64,000 nucleotides of DNA from Bradyrhizobium sp. 1 (GTDB lineage: Bacteria; Pseudomonadota; Alphaproteobacteria; Rhizobiales; Xanthobacteraceae). Where the stretch lies: contig NZ_JADPJH010000018.1 in NCBI RefSeq assembly GCF_023073315.1, positions 431,524 to 495,523 of the forward strand, read 5' to 3'. Positions 9,064 to 17,642 of this stretch are shown piece after piece (position 1 is the first letter of the stretch; every line of letters begins with the position of its first letter). Made by a program: the position numbers and the translations under genes. A model generated the notes under the pieces. It worked only from the letters and a program-made list of their open reading frames with translations. It was not told the origin of the DNA and ran no database searches.

Positions 9064-10074
9064 TTACGCCGTCCGCGCGCGTCGGCCCTCGATCGGATAG
9101 GCCGGGTCGTTGTAGCCCGGCGTCGAGGGATGGCCCGGCACCACCAGGCGGTCGATCAGCGCTTCGTCATCGGCGGTGAAACGATAGTCGAGCGCGCTGA
9201 TGTAGCCGTCCCACTGCTCCTCGGTGCGCGGGCCGGCGACGATCGAGGAAACGAAAGCCGAGTTCAGCACCCAGCTGACCGCGAACTGGCCGGCGGTAAT
9301 GCCCTTCTTCTCGGCATGGGTCTTGATTTCCTGCGCAAGCTGAAGCGATTCCGGCCGCCATTCCGTCTGCATCATGCGGGTGTCGTTGCGGCCGGCGCGC
9401 GTCTCCTTGTCCGGAGCGGCGTCCGGCTTGTATTTGCCGGTGAGCACGCCGCGCGCCAGCGGGCTGTAGGGCACGATGCCGAGGCCGTAATAGGAGCAGG
9501 CGGGAAAGTGCTCGACCTCGGGCATGCGGTTCATCGCATTGTAATAGGGCTGGCTCACCGCGGGCCGGTCGATGCCGAGCCGGTCGCAGATGTTGCAGAT
9601 CTCGGCGACGCGCCAGGCGCGATAGTTGGAGACGCCGAAATAGCGGACCTTGCCGGCGCGGATCAAATCGCCCATCGCGCGCACCGTCTCTTCCAGCGGC
9701 GTCGCGTGGTCTTCCTTGTGCAGATAGTAGATGTCGATGTGGTCGGTGCCGAGCCGCGCCAGGCTTTCGTCCGCGGCCTGCAGCACCCAGCGGCGCGACA
9801 GGCCGACACGATTGGGATCAGTGCCCATGGGATTGGCCAGTTTCGTGGCGAGCACCCAGGCGTGCCGATTGTTGGCGATGGCGCGGCCCACGACCTCTTC
9901 GGATGCGCCTTTCGAGTAGGCGTCCGCAGTGTCGATGAAATTGATCCCGGCCTCATGCGCTTTCGCGATGATCCGCTTCGATGCGGCTTCATCGGTCGGC
10001 CCACCGAACATCATGGTGCCCAGACAGATCGGCGAAACCTTCAGGCCAGTGCGGCCGAGCTGGCGGTATTGCAT
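9064..10074 (-). CDS. Aldo/keto reductase
   Basis: 336 residues. The start MQYRQLGRTGLKVSPICLGT is the standard aldo/keto reductase opening; ATG 10074 is chosen over a longer frame on that ground. The catalytic tetrad is visible: Asp and Tyr in NFIDTADAYSKG, Lys in VLATKLANPMG, His in YYLHKEDHATP. The C-terminal NADPH-binding loop is present (SSIVAGPRTEEQW). It reduces aldehydes or ketones with NADPH; the physiological substrate is not identifiable. A large palindrome lies directly upstream, between this gene and the thioesterase. Confidence 0.9.
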   Translation of the reverse strand: MQYRQLGRTGLKVSPICLGTMMFGGPTDEAASKRIIAKAHEAGINFIDTADAYSKGASEEVVGRAIANNRHAWVLATKLANPMGTDPNRVGLSRRWVLQAADESLARLGTDHIDIYYLHKEDHATPLEETVRAMGDLIRAGKVRYFGVSNYRAWRVAEICNICDRLGIDRPAVSQPYYNAMNRMPEVEHFPACSYYGLGIVPYSPLARGVLTGKYKPDAAPDKETRAGRNDTRMMQTEWRPESLQLAQEIKTHAEKKGITAGQFAVSWVLNSAFVSSIVAGPRTEEQWDGYISALDYRFTADDEALIDRLVVPGHPSTPGYNDPAYPIEGRRARTA

Positions 10075-10123
10075 GGGCTGCGTCCTTGCTGCTTCTTGTG
10101 GCGTCAGCATAGCCGCCCAGTTC

Positions 10124-10204
10124 CGTCATTGCGAGCGCAGCGAAGCAATCCAGAGATGCGTCCGCGGAGAGATGCTGGATTGCTTCGCTGCGCTCGCAAT
10201 GACG
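10124..10204. repeat. Large extragenic palindrome with 30-bp perfect arms
   Basis: Arms 10124-10153 (beginning CGTCATTGCGAGCGCAGCGA) and 10175-10204 are perfect reverse complements over 30 bp around a 21-base loop. As RNA or single-stranded DNA this is an exceptionally stable cruciform. It lies between two minus-strand genes. Similar CGTCAT...ATGACG ends occur at several other intergenic sites here. Confidence 0.9.
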
Positions 10205-10235
10205 AGGAGAGCGCGGTGGCAGCCTGACTTCGCGC

Positions 10236-10673
10236 CTACTCCGGCCCCTTCAGAATCTTGAACACGCCATTGGCCATCACCACGCAGCGGTCGTCGACGC
10301 TGACCTCGGTGCTCATGAAGATCAGGCTGCGGGTCGAGCGCACGACGCGGGGGCGGGAGATCAGGATGTCGCCGATCTTGCCGGCCTCGACGAAATGGGT
10401 GTCGAGCTGCACCGTCGCCATGAATTCCTTGCCGGAGACGTAGCGGGCGGTCATGCCGCAGGTGCGGTCGGCGAAGGTCATCATCACGCCGCCCTGGACC
10501 ATGCCGCGGCGGTTGTGGTGCTTGTCCTCGGTTGCCAGCGCAAATTCGAAGTGGCCGTCGACCTTGCGCTCCCACAACGGGCCGATCAGGTGCATGAAGC
10601 CCGTGGTCTCGAGGATGCTCCAGCCCTCTGATTTGAGCCTTGCGGCGGCCTTGTTGGTCATCTCGTCGTCCAT
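10236..10673 (-). CDS. PaaI-family hotdog thioesterase
   Basis: 145 residues. The segment HHNRRGMVQGGVMMTFADR (about 53-71) is the PaaI-type hotdog signature with the substrate-contacting Gly-Gly and acidic residue. The rest follows a single hotdog fold (FMATVQLDTHFVEAGKIGD, VVRSTRSLIFMSTEV). It is predicted to hydrolyse short or aromatic acyl-CoA thioesters as a homotetramer in the cytoplasm. ATG 10673 has AGGA too close; the in-frame ATG 10661 (MTNKAAARL) sits 11 bases after AGGA and may be the true start. It is divergent from the NUDIX gene. Confidence 0.85.
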   Translation of the reverse strand: MDDEMTNKAAARLKSEGWSILETTGFMHLIGPLWERKVDGHFEFALATEDKHHNRRGMVQGGVMMTFADRTCGMTARYVSGKEFMATVQLDTHFVEAGKIGDILISRPRVVRSTRSLIFMSTEVSVDDRCVVMANGVFKILKGPE

Positions 10674-10732
10674 TCCTGTGCGGGCCCTGCGATCTCATTT
10701 CATCGGGGGCGGACGTGGTGTAGTCAAGCATC

Positions 10733-11359
10733 ATGAGACCGTTCGACGATGCCACACGACGGAATATCGCAGGCGCCTGCGCGGCCTTCACGCGGCTGCC
10801 GGAAGACGGCGCATCGCCGGCGCTGAAGCGCGCCGCGGTGGCGGTCGCGCTGACCGCGGCGGGCGAGGGCGATGACACCGCGTTTCTGCTCACGCTGCGC
10901 GCATCGCATCTGCGCGCCCATCGCGGCCAATGGGCCCTCCCAGGCGGACGTTGTGATGCCGGCGAAACGCCGGTCGAGGCGGCTTTGCGCGAGCTCGACG
11001 AGGAGCTTGGCCTTCGCCTTACGGGCGCCGATGTGCTCGGCACGCTCGACGACTATCCGACGCGGTCCGGCTATCTGATTACGCCGGTCGTGGTCTGGGC
11101 CACAGACAGCGCCGCGATCAAACCGAACCCGGACGAGGTCGCTTCCGTCCACCGCATCAGGCTCGCCACGATCGAGCGAGAGGATGCCTTCGACTTCGTC
11201 GCGATCCCCGAAAGCATCCGCCGCGTGATCCGCTTCCATCACCAGATGAGCCTGATCCATGCGCCGACGGCGGCCTTGATCTATCAGTTCCGCGAGGTGC
11301 TGGCGGGGCGACACACCCGCGTCACCGATTTGGAACAGCCGGTCTTCGCCTGGAAGTGA
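10733..11359 (+). CDS. NUDIX hydrolase, CoA pyrophosphatase type
   Basis: 208 residues. The NUDIX box is complete: GGRCDAGETPVEAALRELDE followed by ELGL (about 71-94), fitting GX5EX7REUXEEXGU. The upstream segment FLLTLRASHLRAHRGQWALP is typical of the CoA/acyl-CoA diphosphatase subgroup (NudL/YeaB-like), which cleaves CoA to 4'-phosphopantetheine and ADP. The tail carries the conserved F-W-G equivalent region (HAPTAALIYQFREVL). The gene is divergent from the PaaI thioesterase, also a CoA-linked function, but nothing further ties them together. Confidence 0.85.
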   Translation: MRPFDDATRRNIAGACAAFTRLPEDGASPALKRAAVAVALTAAGEGDDTAFLLTLRASHLRAHRGQWALPGGRCDAGETPVEAALRELDEELGLRLTGADVLGTLDDYPTRSGYLITPVVVWATDSAAIKPNPDEVASVHRIRLATIEREDAFDFVAIPESIRRVIRFHHQMSLIHAPTAALIYQFREVLAGRHTRVTDLEQPVFAWK

Positions 11360-11415
11360 CGATGGTAAACGGCACGTTAACGTGACGGTTACCGGATGCC
11401 TGCTAAGACGGCAGC

Positions 11416-12630
11416 ATGCATCATTCGATTCGAAATGCCGTGAGGCTGGTTCCACTTGCGCTCGTCCTGCTTGCGCCGCCAGCGCGTGGCGGCGAAGCCG
11501 ATGCGCTGCCGCCCGCCGTCCGCGATGCCAAAGCCCAGCTGTTGTCGCAGTTCTTCGCGCAAGGTGGGGCCTCGCCCGCCGTGCTCGAATATCGCCGCAA
11601 GCTCGCAGAGTATCAGCAAATCCGCGGCGCCTTCGACGAGGAGGCCGGCGCCTATTGGAGCCGGATCTCCGAGAAGCGGAAAGGTCGCAATGCCAAGCGG
11701 CGCAGTGGGCAGCAGGTCACGCTCGACGATTACGTGCTGGAGCATCCGCCGCTCTATAACGGGCCGAAGCGGCCGGTGAATCCGGAACCGGAGCAGACCC
11801 CGGACCGCCCCGAGCGAAAGCCCATCCCCGTGGTCGCCGATCTGCTGCGCGCGGCGCAGGAGCTCTATCAGTTCACGCCGCAGCGCCCGTCCAGCGAGGT
11901 CGAGTTCAAGCGCGCCTATGCACGCTACGCGCTCGCCTCCGGGCTCACGCGCGAGCAGGCGGTGCGGGTCTATTCGTTCGAGACCGGCGGCACCGGAAAT
12001 TACGACGTGCAGGCGGGCATCGAGCATGGCGGCAAGCGCGCCATCTCGACCGCGATGGGTTACAACCAGCTCCTGACCACCAACAGCGTCGAGCTGCTGG
12101 CCGAGCAGGGCCATGAATTGATCCGCGCGCTCTCCGAGAAGGTGGCGAAGACCTCGGGGCCGCCGCGTCAGTTGCTCGAGCACAAGCTCATCGTGCTGAA
12201 GAAAATGGTGGCGCAGGCGAAGTCGGTGCCCGACACATGGTCGGAGCACGAGAAGATCGGCAACACCGCGCAGGGCTGGGCCATGCATGCGATGGTGCTC
12301 GACGTCGATATCGGGCCGATGTTGCAGACCCACAAGCTGCTGACATCGGTGCTGTTCGCCCGCACCAAAGGCTATAGCCGCCCGCTCTCGGCGGCCGAGC
12401 TCGAGATGATGAACCTCACCGGCGACGGCACCGGGCTCGACATGGTGACGATGCCGCAGGCGATGCGCGAGCAGGTGCCGACCTCGAACTTCTTCCAGCG
12501 CGGCGGCTACGAGCGCAACCCGGTCGCGATCCGCCACAACACAGTGGCGAAGCTGCTGGCGGTGACGGATGCGCGGATGGACAGCAACAGCAACAATGCC
12601 GGCGCGAGGGAATTGGCGGGGGCGTTTTAA
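11416..12630 (+). CDS. Secreted protein, possible lysozyme-like (transglycosylase) fold
   Basis: 404 residues with a signal peptide (MHHSIRNAVRLVPLALVLLA, cleavage around 25). A charged, Pro-rich linker (about 90-140) precedes a helical domain. There RVYSFETGGTGNYDVQAG followed by GKRAISTAMGYNQLL resembles the catalytic Glu and glycine-tyrosine core of soluble lytic transglycosylases. This resemblance is my reading from motif shape, not a secure family match. If right, it acts on peptidoglycan in the periplasm. It is monocistronic, 57 bases after the NUDIX gene, and followed by a palindromic element. Confidence 0.7.
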   Translation: MHHSIRNAVRLVPLALVLLAPPARGGEADALPPAVRDAKAQLLSQFFAQGGASPAVLEYRRKLAEYQQIRGAFDEEAGAYWSRISEKRKGRNAKRRSGQQVTLDDYVLEHPPLYNGPKRPVNPEPEQTPDRPERKPIPVVADLLRAAQELYQFTPQRPSSEVEFKRAYARYALASGLTREQAVRVYSFETGGTGNYDVQAGIEHGGKRAISTAMGYNQLLTTNSVELLAEQGHELIRALSEKVAKTSGPPRQLLEHKLIVLKKMVAQAKSVPDTWSEHEKIGNTAQGWAMHAMVLDVDIGPMLQTHKLLTSVLFARTKGYSRPLSAAELEMMNLTGDGTGLDMVTMPQAMREQVPTSNFFQRGGYERNPVAIRHNTVAKLLAVTDARMDSNSNNAGARELAGAF

Positions 12631-12650
12631 GCGGCGTCAAAGCAGGTTGC

Positions 12651-12756
12651 TGTCATGCCCCGCGAAGGCGGGGCATCCAGTACTCCGTGCCGTCAGTTGG
12701 TTTTCGACAACGTCGGCCGCGGCGTACTGGATCACCCGCTTTCGCGGGTGATGACA
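12651..12756. repeat. Complex extragenic palindrome (TGTCATGCCCCGC...)
   Basis: Outer ends TGTCAT and ATGACA pair, inner CCAGTA and TACTGG pair, and each half contains its own hairpin (CCCCGCGAAGGCGGGG; CACCCGCTTTCGCGGGTG). The result is a cloverleaf-like structure of about 106 bases. It lies between convergent genes, where it may also stop transcription. Confidence 0.85.
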
Positions 12757-12777
12757 CCGAGTTGACGCGTCGCCGCC

Positions 12778-13080
12778 CTACTGATCCGACCCGAACCTGA
12801 ACTTGCCGTCGCCTTCGAGATACGGGCCGCTGCGCATGTAGAGCTGGCCGTTATGGCCGATGAAGAACAGCGTGCCCTTCGGCACCTTCTTGGCGCCCTT
12901 CAGCAGCTCACCGGCATTGCTGGTGCCCATCTTGTAGGAGAAGGTCTTGCCTTCCTTGTCATACGCATAACCCGTGTCTGGCTTGAGCTCCCACGGCGTA
13001 GCCGGGGCTTGCGCCAATGCGGGTGCCGCGAACGCGCCCAGCATCGTTACGAGTGCAAATGTCTTCGTCGAAAATGCCAT
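12778..13080 (-). CDS. Small secreted protein of unknown function
   Basis: 100 residues. Signal peptide MAFSTKTFALVTMLGAFAAP with cleavage after ALAQ (about residue 24). The mature part is short and basic (YDKEGKTFSYKMGTSNAGEL, LFFIGHNGQLYMRSGPYLE). Start at ATG 13080 gives 7 bases to GGAGG; the adjacent ATG 13083 is only 4 bases away, so 13080 is preferred. No family recognised; a periplasmic role is inferred only from the leader. Divergent from the next secreted gene. Confidence 0.75.
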   Translation of the reverse strand: MAFSTKTFALVTMLGAFAAPALAQAPATPWELKPDTGYAYDKEGKTFSYKMGTSNAGELLKGAKKVPKGTLFFIGHNGQLYMRSGPYLEGDGKFRFGSDQ

Positions 13081-13273
13081 CATCCATCCTCCCCGCCATT
13101 GGGGTGCCCTGTTTGAACAAATCACGAACGATATTTCCGGGTCAATCCGCAAAACGCCGCAGCGCATCACGTATTGCCCAGTAGTTTGTGATTTTCCCTT
13201 CGCCCACCCGCGACTATGTTCCGCTTTCCGTCTAGAACGCAATTCGACAAAAATATCGGTGGGGATGATTCGA

Positions 13274-13753
13274 ATGAACCATGTCATTAAAGCCTGCTCG
13301 GCTGCCGCGCTGTTGGTCACCGCGCTGGCGCCGGCCGCCCGGGCCGATGATTACCAGCTCAGCCACAACCAGCGGATTTCGTGCAGCCGCGGCCTTGCCC
13401 CGGGCAAGCTGAACACCGCGACCTGTAAATCCTACACCTATCTGTTCAACACCAAGACCTCGGAATATTTCCGCTGCCAGGTCTCGCTGGCACTGACCCG
13501 GGACAACAAGGAAGTCATCAACGTCCAGACCGACGGCGGCTGCACCAAGAAGCCGCGCATCTTCGAGACCGACGGCCATTACGATTTCGACGCCACCGAG
13601 ACCGAGCCGCCGAACACCAATTCGTTCTTCGGCCCCGGCGGCTACTCGATCTGGGCCGCTGACATGTCCGCGCAAAAGATCCGTGGCTGTATCACCATCT
13701 CGTCCGGCCTAGGCTCCGACATCTCCAAGTGCCTGGACATGACGTTCCAGTAA
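13274..13753 (+). CDS. Secreted cysteine-containing protein of unknown function
   Basis: 159 residues from ATG 13274, which lies 9 bases after GGGG; ATG 13265 directly abuts that sequence and is less likely. The leader MNHVIKACSAAALLVTALAP is followed by a mature domain with cysteines at ISCSRG, ATCKSYTY, FRCQVSL, GGCTKK, GCITIS and KCLDMT, enough for three disulfides. It is predicted to be a stable periplasmic domain with no recognisable enzyme motif. No operon partner. Confidence 0.75.
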   Translation: MNHVIKACSAAALLVTALAPAARADDYQLSHNQRISCSRGLAPGKLNTATCKSYTYLFNTKTSEYFRCQVSLALTRDNKEVINVQTDGGCTKKPRIFETDGHYDFDATETEPPNTNSFFGPGGYSIWAADMSAQKIRGCITISSGLGSDISKCLDMTFQ

Positions 13754-13917
13754 GGCGACAGCCAGCGCTTGGCTGCGCCACCTCGCCGCACCCGCCGGGT
13801 TCCCAAAAATCGAGCCGGGTCAGCCGTTTACCGCAGTCCTGTTGTGACTATTGGATGGGTTGACCCGACCTCCTCGTCCGGCCAATTTCCCGGCCGGTTT
13901 GGGGAGTAAATACAACC

Positions 13918-14865
13918 ATGAAACGGACGATTTTCGGCGTGGCCGCAGCTCTTGCTCTGGCGGCGTCGGTACCTTGCGCGCATGCGCAATCCTTCATCAA
14001 CGTGCTGACCGGAGGCACCTCCGGCGTCTACTATCCGCTCGGCGTCGCGATCGGGAAGATCTACGGCGACAAGATTCCGAACGTGAAGACGCAGGTGCAG
14101 GCCACCAAGGCGTCGGTCGAAAATTTGATCCTGCTGCAGCAGGGCCGCGGCGAAATCGCCTTCACGCTGGGTGACTCGCTGAAAGCCGCCTGGGACGGCG
14201 ACGAGGAAGCCGGCTTCAAGACCAAGCTCGACAAGCTCAGGACCATCGGCGCGATCTATCCGAACTACATCCAGATCGTCGCGACCGCCGAAAGCGGCAT
14301 CAAGACGCTGGCGGACCTCAAGGGCAAGAGCCTGTCGGTCGGCGCGCCGAAATCGGGCACTGAGCTGAATTCCCGCGCGATCCTCAGCGCGGCCGGCATG
14401 ACCTACAAGGACCTCGGCAAGGTCGAATATCTGCCGTTCGCCGAATCCGTCGATCTCATGAAGAACCGCCAGCTGGGTGCGACGCTTCAGTCGGCCGGCC
14501 TTGGCGTGGCCTCGCTGAAGGATCTCTCGACTTCAAGTCCGATCACGGTGGTATCGGTGCCGAAGGAGACCGTCGACAAGATCGGGCCGCCCTTCATCTC
14601 GGCGACCATTCCGGCCAACACCTATACCGGCCAGGACAAGGACGTGCCGACGGCGGCCGTGGTCAACTATCTCGTGACGAGCTCGGCGGTGTCCGACGAT
14701 CTCGCCTACCAGATGACGAAACTGGTCTTCGAGTCGCTGCCCGAACTCGCCAACGCGCATGCGGCGGGTAAGGAGATCAAGCTCGAGACCGCCGCCACCG
14801 GCAGCCCGGTTCCGCTGCATCCCGGCGCGATCCGCTATTACAAGGAAAAAGGGCTGATCAAGTAA
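13918..14865 (+). CDS. TAXI-family TRAP transporter solute-binding protein
   Basis: 315 residues with a signal peptide (MKRTIFGVAAALALAASVPC, cleavage after AHA). The mature start INVLTGGTSGVYYPLG and the later LKGKSLSVGAPKSGTELNSR are hallmarks of the TAXI (TRAP-associated extracytoplasmic immunogenic) group. It captures a small organic acid in the periplasm for the permease encoded 230 bases downstream. A palindromic element separates the two, which may set their relative expression by processing or partial termination. Ligand unknown. Confidence 0.92.
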   Translation: MKRTIFGVAAALALAASVPCAHAQSFINVLTGGTSGVYYPLGVAIGKIYGDKIPNVKTQVQATKASVENLILLQQGRGEIAFTLGDSLKAAWDGDEEAGFKTKLDKLRTIGAIYPNYIQIVATAESGIKTLADLKGKSLSVGAPKSGTELNSRAILSAAGMTYKDLGKVEYLPFAESVDLMKNRQLGATLQSAGLGVASLKDLSTSSPITVVSVPKETVDKIGPPFISATIPANTYTGQDKDVPTAAVVNYLVTSSAVSDDLAYQMTKLVFESLPELANAHAAGKEIKLETAATGSPVPLHPGAIRYYKEKGLIK

Positions 14866-14880
14866 GGTCGGGGTCTTGGT

Positions 14881-15040
14881 ATCTGACGTCTTGGCCGGGC
14901 AAAAGCGCGAAGCGCGTCTTCGGGCGGATGTCCCGGCCATCCACGTTCTTAGGCGAAGCGAGAAAGGTCGTGGATGCCCGGGCCTTCGCCGCGCCGAAGG
15001 GGCTTCGGCCCCGCAGGCGGGACAAGCCCGGACATGACGG
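14881..15040. repeat. Extragenic palindromic element between TRAP binding protein and permease
   Basis: About 160 bases rich in imperfect inverted repeats: CGTGGAT/ATCCACG around 14940-14975, GGCTTCGGCC within a larger stem near 14995-15020, and AGCGCGAAGCGCGT near 14905. The sequence resembles the other CCCGGGCAT-type palindromes common between genes in Bradyrhizobium. No coding frame is convincing. Confidence 0.7.
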
Positions 15041-15094
15041 CTTGGAGATGCGGTGCCAATGCCATAGGCGTTGGCAAGCAGGGGACGGATTGAA

Positions 15095-17209
15095 ATGCTG
15101 GAAAAGGCAGAGGGCACCGACGCGGCGCCCATCAAGGTCGAATTCGACAATTTCGAGCACGGCTTTCCGGAAGGTTTTGGCCCGGGCTGGTGGGGCACGC
15201 TCGCCTACTGGATCGGTATCGCGTTCGCGACCTTCCAGCTCTATGTCGCGGCCTTCAACTATCTGCCGAGCCAGGTGGTGCGCGGCGTCCATGTCGGCTT
15301 CCTCGTCCTGCTCACCTTCGGCCTGATCGGCAATTTCACCGCGAAGAGCAACGCCGGCCGCGCGCTCGGCTGGCTGATCGGCGCCGCCGGTTTCTTCTGC
15401 GGGCTCTATCAGTGGATCTTCTACGCCGATCTGATCGCGCGCGACGGCGATCCGACCAACGTTGATCTCGCGGTCGGTACGTTGCTCGCGGTGCTGATTT
15501 TCGAAGGCACGCGGCGGCTGATGGGCCCGGCGCTGCCGCTGATGTGCGGCGCCTGTCTGCTCTACTGGTTCTTCGGACAGTATCTGCCGTCACCGCTCAA
15601 CCATCGCGGCTATGGCTTCGACCAGATCGTCACGCATCTGTCGTTCGGCACCGAAGGCTTTTACGGCGTGCCGATCTACGTCTCGGCGACCTACATCTTC
15701 CTGTTCATCCTGTTCGGCTCGTTCCTGGAGCGCGCCGGTATGATCCAGCTGTTCACCGACGTCTCGCTCGGGCTGTTCGGCCGCACCCGCGGCGGACCGG
15801 CCAAGGTCGCGGTGTTCGCCTCGGGCATGATGGGCACGATCTCCGGCTCCGGCGTTGCCAACGTCGTCACCGTCGGCCAGTTCACGATCCCGCTGATGAT
15901 CAGGTTCGGCTATCGCCGCGCCTTCGCCGCCGGCGTCGAGGCCACGGCCTCGATGGGCGGCCAGATCATGCCGCCGGTGATGGGCGCGGTCGCCTTCATC
16001 ATGGCGGAGACGCTCGGCGTCCAATATTCGGAAATCGTGAGGGCGGCCGCGATCCCCGCGATCCTCTACTTCGCCTCGGCGTTCTGGATGGTGCATCTGG
16101 AAGCCGGCAAGCACGGCCTCACAGGCATGAAGAAGTCGGAGACCCCGAGCGCCTGGAAGGCACTGGTGAAGGGTTGGTACCTTGTGCTGCCGCTCGCCGC
16201 GCTGGTCTACATGCTGTTCGAAGGCTTTACACCGCTCTATGCTGGCAGCATGGGCCTAGCGCTGACGGTCGCGCTGATCCTCGGCGCGAGCATCACGGCG
16301 GGCGTCTCGGCCACCGCGATCCGTTACATCTTCTGGATCGGGCTCGCGCTCGTCGTCGCCGCGCTGTCGCGTGACGGCCTTCAGATCGTGCCGGTCGGGT
16401 GCGTCGTCGTCGCCCTGATCCTCATCACCGCCTTCGTCCGCGGCGGCGTGGCGGCGCTGCGTGCCTGCCGTGACTCGCTTGCCGAGAGTGCAAAGTCCGC
16501 CATCACGGTCGGTATGGCCTGTGCCATCGTCGGCGTCATCATCGGCATGATGTCGCAGACCGGCGTCGGCACCATCTTCGGCGGCTGGGTGATCGGGCTC
16601 GGCGAGAAGAGCCTGTTCCTGGCACTGATCATGACCATGCTGCTCTCGATCCTGCTCGGCACCGGCATCCCGACCATCCCGACCTACATCATCACCGCCG
16701 CGCTCGCAGCGCCTGCGCTGGCCAAGCTCGGCGTGCCGCTGATCGCAAGCCACATGTTTGCGTTCTATTACGGCATCATGGCCGACCTCTCGCCGCCGGT
16801 GGCGCTCGCCGCGCTCGCGGCGGCGCCGATCGCGAAGGAGAATCCGGACAAGATCGGCTGGGAGGCGATGCGCATCGCGCTCGCCGGTTACGTCATCCCC
16901 TTCATCTTTGTCTATTCGCCGGCGCTGATGCTGCAGGCTGGCGATCCCATGGCGGCAACGCTCGGCTTCTACGGCGCGGTGGCGCTCGCGAGCTTCAAGG
17001 CGCTGGTGGCGATCGCACTGTTCGGCATGGTCGCGATCGGCTTCCTGTTCACGCGGCTGACGCTGCTCGAACGGGTGGTCGCGCTCGGCGCCGCGATGTG
17101 CCTGCTCGGCGACTTCCCGTTCAGCGACACCGCGGGCTTCCTGCTCTCGGCAGCGCTCGTGCTGTGGCAGTGGCGGCAGCGGCCGCCGGCCGTGGTCGAG
17201 GCAGTGTGA
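15095..17209 (+). CDS. TRAP transporter permease, fused 4TM and 12TM subunits
   Basis: 704 residues from ATG 15095. The N-terminal quarter contains four hydrophobic helices equivalent to DctQ. The remainder has some fourteen helices and the large-subunit signatures MGTISGSGVANVVTVGQFTI and ASMGGQIMPPVMGAVAFIMA, plus a second repeat with TGIPTIPTYIITAALAAPAL. Fused permeases of this size go with TAXI binding proteins, as here. It is a sodium- or proton-coupled importer in the inner membrane. The stop overlaps the start of the DUF1850 gene by three bases, so translation is coupled. Confidence 0.92.
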   Translation: MLEKAEGTDAAPIKVEFDNFEHGFPEGFGPGWWGTLAYWIGIAFATFQLYVAAFNYLPSQVVRGVHVGFLVLLTFGLIGNFTAKSNAGRALGWLIGAAGFFCGLYQWIFYADLIARDGDPTNVDLAVGTLLAVLIFEGTRRLMGPALPLMCGACLLYWFFGQYLPSPLNHRGYGFDQIVTHLSFGTEGFYGVPIYVSATYIFLFILFGSFLERAGMIQLFTDVSLGLFGRTRGGPAKVAVFASGMMGTISGSGVANVVTVGQFTIPLMIRFGYRRAFAAGVEATASMGGQIMPPVMGAVAFIMAETLGVQYSEIVRAAAIPAILYFASAFWMVHLEAGKHGLTGMKKSETPSAWKALVKGWYLVLPLAALVYMLFEGFTPLYAGSMGLALTVALILGASITAGVSATAIRYIFWIGLALVVAALSRDGLQIVPVGCVVVALILITAFVRGGVAALRACRDSLAESAKSAITVGMACAIVGVIIGMMSQTGVGTIFGGWVIGLGEKSLFLALIMTMLLSILLGTGIPTIPTYIITAALAAPALAKLGVPLIASHMFAFYYGIMADLSPPVALAALAAAPIAKENPDKIGWEAMRIALAGYVIPFIFVYSPALMLQAGDPMAATLGFYGAVALASFKALVAIALFGMVAIGFLFTRLTLLERVVALGAAMCLLGDFPFSDTAGFLLSAALVLWQWRQRPPAVVEAV

Positions 17210-17583
17210 GCCTCTGCCTCGCAACAGCCGGAGGCGTGAAGGCGCTCGCGCTGTCCGCCTTTACGCTGGTGTGGACGCATTCGATCGCCAAGGTCGATTG
17301 GCAGGAGGACTGGCGCGTCACGCCCGCCGGCCTCGCGCTGGTGCAGGCCCGCGTCAAGGGCACCGGCCCCGGCATGGAGCCGCCGCCCGAGGCGCGGCTG
17401 GTCGATGGCTGGTTTCAGTGGAGGCCTGAGCGTGCGCCGATGCCGGAGGTGGTGCTCGGGAATTCCGGCGCGGCGGGGGAGTGGCGGCTGTGTCATGGTG
17501 GGGAGTGCCGGACATTGTCGGAGATTGTCGGGCATCCCATCGGTGCTAACGTCACCAAGATGAGCATCTGCAAAGATCCGTAG
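17206..17583 (+). CDS. DUF1850 domain protein, TRAP-TAXI accessory
   Basis: 125 residues from GTG 17206, overlapping the permease stop (GTGTGA). Family landmarks are WTHSIAKVDWQEDW near the N-terminus, the glutamine/glycine region LVQARVKGTGPGMEPPPEAR and the DGWFQW segment. DUF1850 genes accompany TAXI-TRAP systems in many bacteria, which matches the location exactly; the molecular role is unknown. A short hydrophobic start (GGVKALALSAFTLVW) may be an anchor. A longer frame from 17098 lies inside the permease and is disregarded. Confidence 0.8.
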   Translation: MSLCLATAGGVKALALSAFTLVWTHSIAKVDWQEDWRVTPAGLALVQARVKGTGPGMEPPPEARLVDGWFQWRPERAPMPEVVLGNSGAAGEWRLCHGGECRTLSEIVGHPIGANVTKMSICKDP

Positions 17584-17642
17584 CCCGGATATCGCTTCGC
17601 TCATTCGGGTTACAATCAGAACAACAACACGGGAGACACGGG

